Positions 43,301-52,300 of a DNA stretch of 64,000 nt are shown in pieces. Under the pieces are notes generated by a model, which was given only the letters and a program-made list of their open reading frames with translations, was not told where the DNA came from and did not search any database. The number at the start of each line of letters is the position of its first letter. Position 1 is the stretch's first letter. A program made the position numbers and the translations under genes. This DNA is from Draconibacterium halophilum (GTDB taxonomy: Bacteria > Bacteroidota > Bacteroidia > Bacteroidales > Prolixibacteraceae), in assembly GCF_010448835.1 (NCBI RefSeq), contig NZ_CP048409.1, forward strand, positions 62,001-126,000. The letters are read 5' to 3'.

Positions 43301-46300
43301 AACAGAACCGATTGTGCCCGGTCCTTCGAATGAGGTTATAAAGCCACTACCCACCTGCTTAACAATAGACAATGACCAGTTATCCAGCGTTCCAACATCC
43401 TGATTATATGCATCGAAGACTCTAAGTTCCCAATCTCCAGCAATTAATGCACCTTCTAAAGAATTATTGGGTATTACTAAATTATAATTTCCACTTTCGT
43501 TTGGCGCAGCTCCGCTTCTATTTGGGGCTGTAGTTATTGATCCTTCAGGAGCATAACTACCCAAAAATGGTGCAGTATTATTTCCACCGGAACCTATAAT
43601 ATTAGCCACATCTGTTCGTATTTCCGTGTCCTGATAGTTATTTCCTGAACCACCATTATTTGTTGATATTTCCATTGCATAATTTCCACTTGGATCTACA
43701 AGGAAAATATCTAAATCTGCATCATAAGTATGGGTAATATTTAATGTAACAATTATTATATCGCTCGCACTAACTACCTGTGCACCACTTCCTGAAAGAT
43801 TTATTGAAGAATACGAATATGCAGTGCTGCTATTGTCAGGTATATTTAAATTTATATTACCTGATGAACCGGAGTAGGTTTGATTTACCGAATTCCCAAC
43901 ACTACGGGTTGTTATGGTTACTGCTTCTCCTCTGCAAATTTCCGCAGGATCGGGATTTATTGCTGACAATGTTAATGTTGGTGGTTCATTAACTGTAATA
44001 GTATGAACAGTTGTTGCATCCGGAGCACATCCTGTTCCCGTAGCTGATAAATAAATGGTACCATTGTATCCGGGAGCGAAAGTAACTTCACCAGTATTAC
44101 TATCTACTGTGTTCCCCGCAGCTTCGCTTGCTGCATCAATTGAATAAGTAAGAGTTAAACTATTTTCAGCTGTGGCTGAATAGATATAAGAGTCTGCATC
44201 CTGACAAACATCTGAAATAGCCCCATCTGCAAAAATTGGTGTTCCTAACGTCGTATATACGTTTATAGCCACGGGGTTAATATCATAACATCCATTCACT
44301 GTCTCTCCTTTAATGAAATAAATACCGTCGGTTGCCGTCAAAGAATCATCATAAGGAATTGTTGCCAGATCATCCTCCCAATAGGTATAATCCAAACCAC
44401 TTGAGGATCCTGCAGTTATTAGAGGATCAGTCAAATCAATAGTCCCTGGTGCACAAATAGGATCTGGATCATTAATAACCACTGTTGGTGAAGGAACTAC
44501 TTTAACGTTTACAGGAGCAATTGCGTAGCAATTGGTTGCGGGGTCTGTAGCCTTTATAACATAGGTTCCGGTTGTGGCATTTGCAGGGTCGGGATGATAA
44601 CTAAAAAGTGTTGAGTCGAGGTAATATTCGTAAGTTAAACCCGGGGTTGAGCCAACTACAATTGCAGGGTCTGTTATATCAACGGATCCGGGTTCACAAA
44701 CTGTATCGGGCTGGGTAATTACCAGTTCGATAGCGGGCTGTACAGTGATTCCAACGGTATTAGCCAGTCCCGGGCAGCCATTTTTTGATGATGTAACGGT
44801 ATAAGTTACCGTTGAAGCAGTTGTGCCCAAATTTATAAGCGTTTGCGAAATACCGCCTGCCAACGAATCGCTTACTGCACTCCATCCGCTTACGGTTCCC
44901 GATGGGTCGTCAACGGTCCAACTGTACGAAATACTATCTGTATTTCCGGTAAAAACAATTGAAGCTTCATCGCCCGAACATATTGTTTGAACCGGAGGGG
45001 CGACCGAGAAAATTGGTTTTGGCTCTACATTAATCGTAAAAGTTCTGGGTGTTCCAACGCATCCATTTGCTTTTGGTGTTACGGTTACTGTTGCCATTCC
45101 CCAGGTTACAAAAGACGGAAATGCTATTTCGCCTGTTGTTATATTGGTTTGATCGAATAAACCAATGTAATTACTGGCTACTAAATCGTAGCTTACATTT
45201 GCCGGCGAGCCACTTAGCGTAATCGGTGCCGGATAATCTCCTTCGCAATAAGTATAATCATGAATACTGTCGAGAGTAGGTGTTGGAAGCACATCTAAAC
45301 GTCGTTCAAATAAAGTATTGCTTTCAATTGTACACCCTGTTCCACTTGTATTGCCGAAAGTTACTACTACTTGGTATTCGCCACTTTCGGCAACAGTTGC
45401 TCCGCTTAATAGTAACCTGTTGCTTTGTGATCCGGAGATGACTGAATTATCAACTACATTATCCCAGTCTGTTCCGTTAAATTTTTGCCACTGATAAACC
45501 GGATTGTTGCCAATGGTATTCACTGTAAATGAAGTATCTGTCCCCCCGCAAATTTCAACCGTTGTTACATTGGGAATCAGATCAAGAATAGCATTTACTG
45601 TTAATGTCACAGCTTCGGAAGTATCGGCCAAACAATTGTCTTCAATAATTAAACGGTATAAACCGGCGTCAGCTGGTTCTATATTCGCAATTTGCAAAGT
45701 CGCCAAATCAACACCGGTAATATCTTCTGCATTTGCAAGGTCTGTCCACGTGCCCGAACTTTCTTTCTGCCACGTGAAATTAACAGCTCCAACACCAGAA
45801 GAATGTCCTACCGAAAACTGAGCAGTACTCGCTTCACAATCTGCAAAGTCAACTGGTTCAGTAGTAATTTCCAAAGGCACCGGTTCTGTGAGCACCAAAT
45901 TAGCATCCAGGGTTAGTTCGCAGGCAACAGCATTCGAATCGCGCAGAATTACCTGATAAGTTCCGGCAATCAAATTTATATAACTGCCGGAGGCTTGCCA
46001 GCTAACTCCATTGTCGATTGAATATTCGTAAACGCCCGAACCACCAGTTTCATTTGAAACAGTGATTGTCCCGTCGTTACCACCGTAACAGGAAATATTG
46101 ACTGAATCGAGATCGGCAGCCAAAGGCGGAAGTTCAGTAATTTCCACGATTTCCAGTTGTTTTGTGCACAAGCTTCCATCTCTTATCCATACATCATAGA
46201 AACCTGCCGCTATAGGACCAAAATTGCCGGATGATTGCCAGGTTGAGCCCCCATCAATTGAGTATTCATACGAACCTGTTCCACCTGAAGCTGCGCTTAT

Positions 46301-49300
46301 TGTTATGGTACCATCATCGGCACCACCACAACTCACGCTGGTTGAAGCAACCGTTGCATCCAAACTGTCGGGTTGTGTAAGAATTACCATTGAATCGAGT
46401 ACCACAATACAGTTGTCGGCATCGCGGATTTGCACCTTAAAAGTATCGGCTGATAATCCGGTGAAAAGTCCTGTTGTATTGGTGAAATCTATGGCGTCAA
46501 TTGAATAGTGATAAGGAGAAGCTCCTCCGGCTGGATTAGTTATGCTGATGCTACCATCATTGCCATTGTAACAGGTAATATCCGTTTCAGTAATAGTAGC
46601 AGTAAGAATATACACTTCTACGTCAGACTGAATTTCAATTTCGCAGGAAGAGGAATTGGAATCACGCATCCAAATATCATAAAAACCAGGAGAAAGATTA
46701 GCAAAAACCGAATCGCTTTGCCATGGACGATTTTCAATGGAACTCTCCAATCGATATTCGTAATCGCCCGATCCGCCATACGAACCAATTACTGTAATTT
46801 TACCGTCATCACCTGATGAACAGGTTACTTCGGTTAATGCAATATTAGCATTCAATTCGCCGGGTTGGGTTACCACAAAATCACTGGCCGAAATGGTATC
46901 ACCACAATGTTGCGGATCAGTAATGCTCCAACTGTAAGTGCCAGCAGATACATTATTGAAAACTCCGGTTTGATTTGATGCTGTTCCGAAAGTATACGTA
47001 AGCGGACCTACACCTCCTGATGCCAATATAGTAACTGTAGCTGTTCCCCCATAACAATCGATTGACGTTTGCGAAATATCATTTACCACAATATCCAACG
47101 GGTTGGTGTTGTCCAAAACCGTAACAACAGCCGGACATTGATCGGTAAAACCACTGCTGTCGCGAACGGTTAAGGTTACCATATTGTTGCCAAGGTTGGT
47201 ACAGTCAAAAGAAGTGATATCAAGCCACATACTGTCTATGCCACAATTGTCGGAAGATCCATTATCAATATCGTTAACAGAAATAGTTGCCAATCCGTTT
47301 TCATCCAGTTCAACAGAGAAATTTTGACAACTGGCTGTTGGAACCTGGTTATCGGTAACTGTAACAGTGGAAGAACAGGTAGCCGGCCCGTTTCCGGCGG
47401 CATCGTAATATTCGTAAGTAACAGTGGTTGTTCCCTGTGGGAACGTTTCTCCCGAGGCAAGACCGGCAACCAATGTTCCGGGGAGGTCGGCTCCGTCGCA
47501 ATTGTCATCGAAGGTAGGCGGGGTGTAACTTACCACTGCGCCGCAGGTTCCGGCATCGGCTCCAACCGTAGTATCTGGAGGGCAGGTACCGGAGCTTAGT
47601 GTCGGAGCAATTTCATCGCCAACATCTATGGAAACCTGTTGGGTTGATTCGCAACCAAGTGCTGTTGCACCTGTAATATTAAATGTGGTAGTTAAAAGCG
47701 TTCCAGGCGATCCACTGTTTAATGTTCCGGAAATAATCAAAGTATCACCTATAGTCATTTCACTTAGTGTACCCGGGAGCACACTTTCATTAGTTCTGGT
47801 CCATGAATACGTTACACCAGATGCACCGTTGGCATCGTAAATTTTAATTTCAAAATAATCCCCGGCACAAATTTCGGGGGTTGAAGTAACAGCTACTATT
47901 TGTGGTCCTGGATCAACGGTAAAAGCCACTGCTTTTGTGGTTATTAAGGTGCGTTCGCAATCGGTTGCCGACATATTATTGGGCTTGTTTATAGGGAATA
48001 CTGCCCTAAAACGATATTCTCCGGTTTCAGAAACAGTTGCATTGTTAATTGTTAGTGTGGCAGAAGTCACCCCTGAATAAGCACCTCCGTTTGTTAAATC
48101 AATCCATCCACTTCCATCATCAAATAACCATTGGTGCGAAAGTGGTGTAGCACCAGATGTGATGGCAGTAATAGTTGTTCCTTCACCTTCACAAACCGTT
48201 TGAACTGCAATGTCAGCCGATTCAACATTATTTGCCGTTAAAGTGGTAATAGTAGAAATATCGGTATTTCCACAAGCATCGGTAACCGTTACGCGGTACT
48301 GCGACTGGTCAGGATTATCCGGGTTACCAATATTATACACCCGCAACTGACTGCTATCGGCATTAAACTCAATATTATTTACTGTTGCAGCCTCAATCCA
48401 GGCAGAGGCTGCGGTTTCACGCATTTCCCAAAAATAAGAGTATGGAGTGCTTCCTTGTTGTACCACCACATCAAATTCAACCAGGTTGCCATCGCAGTCG
48501 GTTTGAGAGGCTGGCTGAGTTGTAATTACCGGGGCAGAAGTGACCGATAAGGTTGCCGGAGCAGAAATGGCGGTTCCGCAATTGTTTGTTACTTCAACGG
48601 TGTAGCTACCGGCGTCGATTTCCTGCACGTTGTTTAAAGTTAGCTGGTCACCTGTCTCGCCCGGTATTTCTGTTCCATCTTTGTACCATTGCCATGTAGC
48701 GGCAGGTGTACCTGTTGCTGCTGCTGTAAAGGTGGCCGAACCGGTGGTTGAACAAACCGACTGATTGCCTTCGGTGATGCTCACTGCAGGCATTTCATTT
48801 ATCTCCACATCGAATTGGCAAGTTGAGGAGTTCCCGTTTACATCGGTAGCTGTCCAGGTAACAGTCGTTGTTCCCACGCCAAATTCAACATTGTTGAGTG
48901 AAGTACCGGTTCCGGTTGTTGCACCCGAAAGTGAATAGGTTTTTGTTAATGATCCCGAACAATTTTCAGTAACCTCTGGTTCCCATGCGTCACCAATCAT
49001 GATGTAGGGACTTCCGGCCGGGGCACATTCCGCCTGGTCTCCAATGCAAGTCCAAACCGGAGGTTCATCATCGGGAGCCACCGTAATATCGAAACTGCAG
49101 TTGCTTGTATTTCCGGTGGCATCGTTAGCGAGGTAACTGATGGTGGTGGTTCCGGCCGGGAACAGATCGCCGCTGTTGTAACCGGTTCCATCGGTGCGGG
49201 TTAAGGTGGGTGCAACATCGCAGTTGTCGTCAACAGTTGGCTCAGTCCATGTAATTACCGCGCCGCATTCATCTGCATCCATTGGAACATTGAAATCACC

Positions 49301-52300
49301 TGGGCAGTTACTTATTACCGGGGCCTCGTCGTCGGTGACGGTGACATCGAAAGTACACTCCCTGAAATTGGATGGTGTTTCTTCCACCCTGTACGTGACC
49401 GTTGTTGTTCCTATTGGGAAATCATAATTAGCAATGTTTTCGGAACCATATCCTCCGTCAGACGTACTCCATGAAGTTGTAGTTCCCGGATCGCAGTTTA
49501 AAATTAAAGGATCAGGTGTCAATGTTGCATTGCAGTCTCCAGGATCGGTATTCAAAACATAATCACTTGGGCATTCAATTGAAAAAGGTCGGATTGTTAT
49601 AGTTTTAGAATATGCTGCACCAGCACATTGTTTTTCCCAAGAACTCCAGTTATTACCACAACCGAAAAAACAAAATCGAGATCGATAATATGCCCACGGG
49701 GTAATTGTAATTGTAACTACTTGGTCTTCATCCGTATTATTTATAATATCAAAAGCTATTCTGCCTTCATCTCCATCGGAAGTTCCCGAATAAGGCTCAA
49801 TTAAAATTAAGTCCTCCTGTAAATTTTGCAATGTCACATTCGTATTATTTATAGACCATTCAAACCGGGTGTACCATTGCCAGTTAGTTCCGATAAATGT
49901 ACTTCCACCTGCATTATAAGAAGGACTTGCTCCTTGAAACTCAATGAAGAAAGAGCTGCCAGAGCATAAATTAGATTCTGAGGTAACATTTGTGACATTG
50001 GATAGAAGATTGAAATTTTCATCAAATACTGTAACCGTTTCTGTGGCCTGATCAGCCGGGCAGCCATTCGCTGATAAATTAATGGTATAAGTAACACTAC
50101 TTGATATATTTTGGGCAATTATTAGCTGAGTACCTGTTCCGCTTCCCGATGTACCATTATTTCCTGACCAAGAAAACGTAGAATTAGTCACATTACTGCT
50201 CAAAACAATATTTGTTGTTCCATTTTCACATAAAGTTTGTGTGTTATTAGTTATTGTGAGCTTAGGTATCGGATTCACCGTAATGGTAAAGCTTTTTGGT
50301 AATCCTTCACAACCTTCGGTAATGGATGGTGTAACCGTAATCGTTGCCGTTATTGGTGTATTTCCTTCGTTTTCCATTGTAAACGCAGGAATAACATCTG
50401 TTCCGCTGCTTGCAGCAAATCCAACTGAAGTATCGTCGATTTCCCATTCATAGGAATCTGCAGCACCGGTTAGGGTGATGGCAGAAATAACCGTTCCGTG
50501 GCAATCTTCAATATCTGTAGGGATATTCATGGTTGGTGTAGCATGTACAGTTACATCTGTTGTGGCTGTGGCCATACAATTATTGGCATCGGTGACGGTT
50601 AGCTCGTATTCTCCACTGGCAGCAGAGGTGGCATTGGGAATGGAGGGATTGGGTGAGTTGGAGGTAAACCCGTTGGGGCCTGACCAACTATACGAAAGGT
50701 TACCTGTTCCACCTTGTGAGGTGGATGTAAGAGTGAGAGTTTCCCCTTCGCAAATATCGCTGTTGGAGCCAATCGACGTAATTTCCACTGCCGCAGGTCC
50801 CTGTATTTCGTAAGTGCCTGAAAAAGAACATCCGTTATCATCTTCCACTCTCCAATCATAGGTTCCAGCCAGTATTCCTGTAAATTCACCGGTCATATCA
50901 TCCGGTTGTCCTTCAAACGAATATGTTTTGGTACCTGTTCCGCCTGAGGCCGTGATGAGGATATCGGCTGTTCCGCCATTGCAGATAATAGCTGCAGTTT
51001 CAGAAACCGAAGCGGTTAAAGCATTTGGCTGGGCAACGGTTAATGTTCCGGTAACCGGTCCACATCCATTAGCGTCGGTTATACTCCAAACATAATTGTT
51101 GCCGGCAACAATTCCTGTAAAAACATTTGAGGTCTGAGGAACTCCATTAAACGTGTAAAGCAGCAAACCGGTTCCGCCTGATGCGGTAATTGTAACTTCC
51201 GCAGTTTCTCCATTACAGCGTATTTCGGAAGACACGGCTGCATTAGCTGTTAACGCCGGTGGTTCAGCCACATCAATACTTTCAAAGGCAGGTCCGCAGC
51301 CATTGTCATCAACAACACTAATGGATAAATTAGTACCGGCATAAACACCTGAGAAAACACCGGTGGCATTGGTTTGCCCGTTAAAAGTATAACTATAATT
51401 TCCGCTACCCCCCGTAGCCTGAATTTCAACTGTAGCTGTTCCTCCATTGCATGTAATTGGAGAGGTTATATTAGCTGAAGAAATAGTAACCGGATCGGAT
51501 TCATCAATGCTAACCGAACCGGGTACCACATTACAGTTATTATCATCAGTAACACTCCAGGTGTAATTTCCAGCGGTAATCCCGGAAAACGTTCCGTTGT
51601 TTTTAGTTACTCCGTTTAAAGTATAGGAAAGTGGAGAAGTACCGCCTGTGGCAGTGATGGTAACGGTTGTTGTTTGTCCGTTACAGGTAACATCGGGCGC
51701 ATTGGCAGATGCGGTTAACTCAGGTGGCTGAGTAATTGTTATGCTCTGTACATTAGTTGTACAACCATTGGCATCGGTAACACTGTAATCGTAATCTGTT
51801 CCAGCTACCGAACCTGAAATACCCGTGAAAATCCCTGTAGAATTGGATGATTCTCCTTCAAAATTGTAAGTGTAGGGAGAAGTACCGCCAGAAGCGGAAA
51901 TTTGAATGGTTGCTATGCCGTTGTAGCAGAGGATAGGGCTGGTTGCAACAATCGAAGCACTAAGAATTGCAGGTTCGGTAATTGTAACATCAGCCGTTGT
52001 GGTACAACCATTCGCATCGGTTACAGTGAATGTATGCAAGCCCGCTGATAATCCTGTTTGTGAAGGAGATATTGTATAAGGAGACGTTCCGCCTGATGGT
52101 GTTACGTTTGCAATCCCATTACTGCCTCCAAAACAACTCACTGCTTGTGTTTGCGTAACCGAAGCACTAAGATTTGTAGGTTCGGTAATTGTAACATCAG
52201 CCGTTGTGGTACAACCATTCGCATCGGTTACAGTGAATGTATACAAGCCCACTGATAATCCTGTTTGTGAAGGAGTTATTGCATAAGGAGACGTTCCGCC

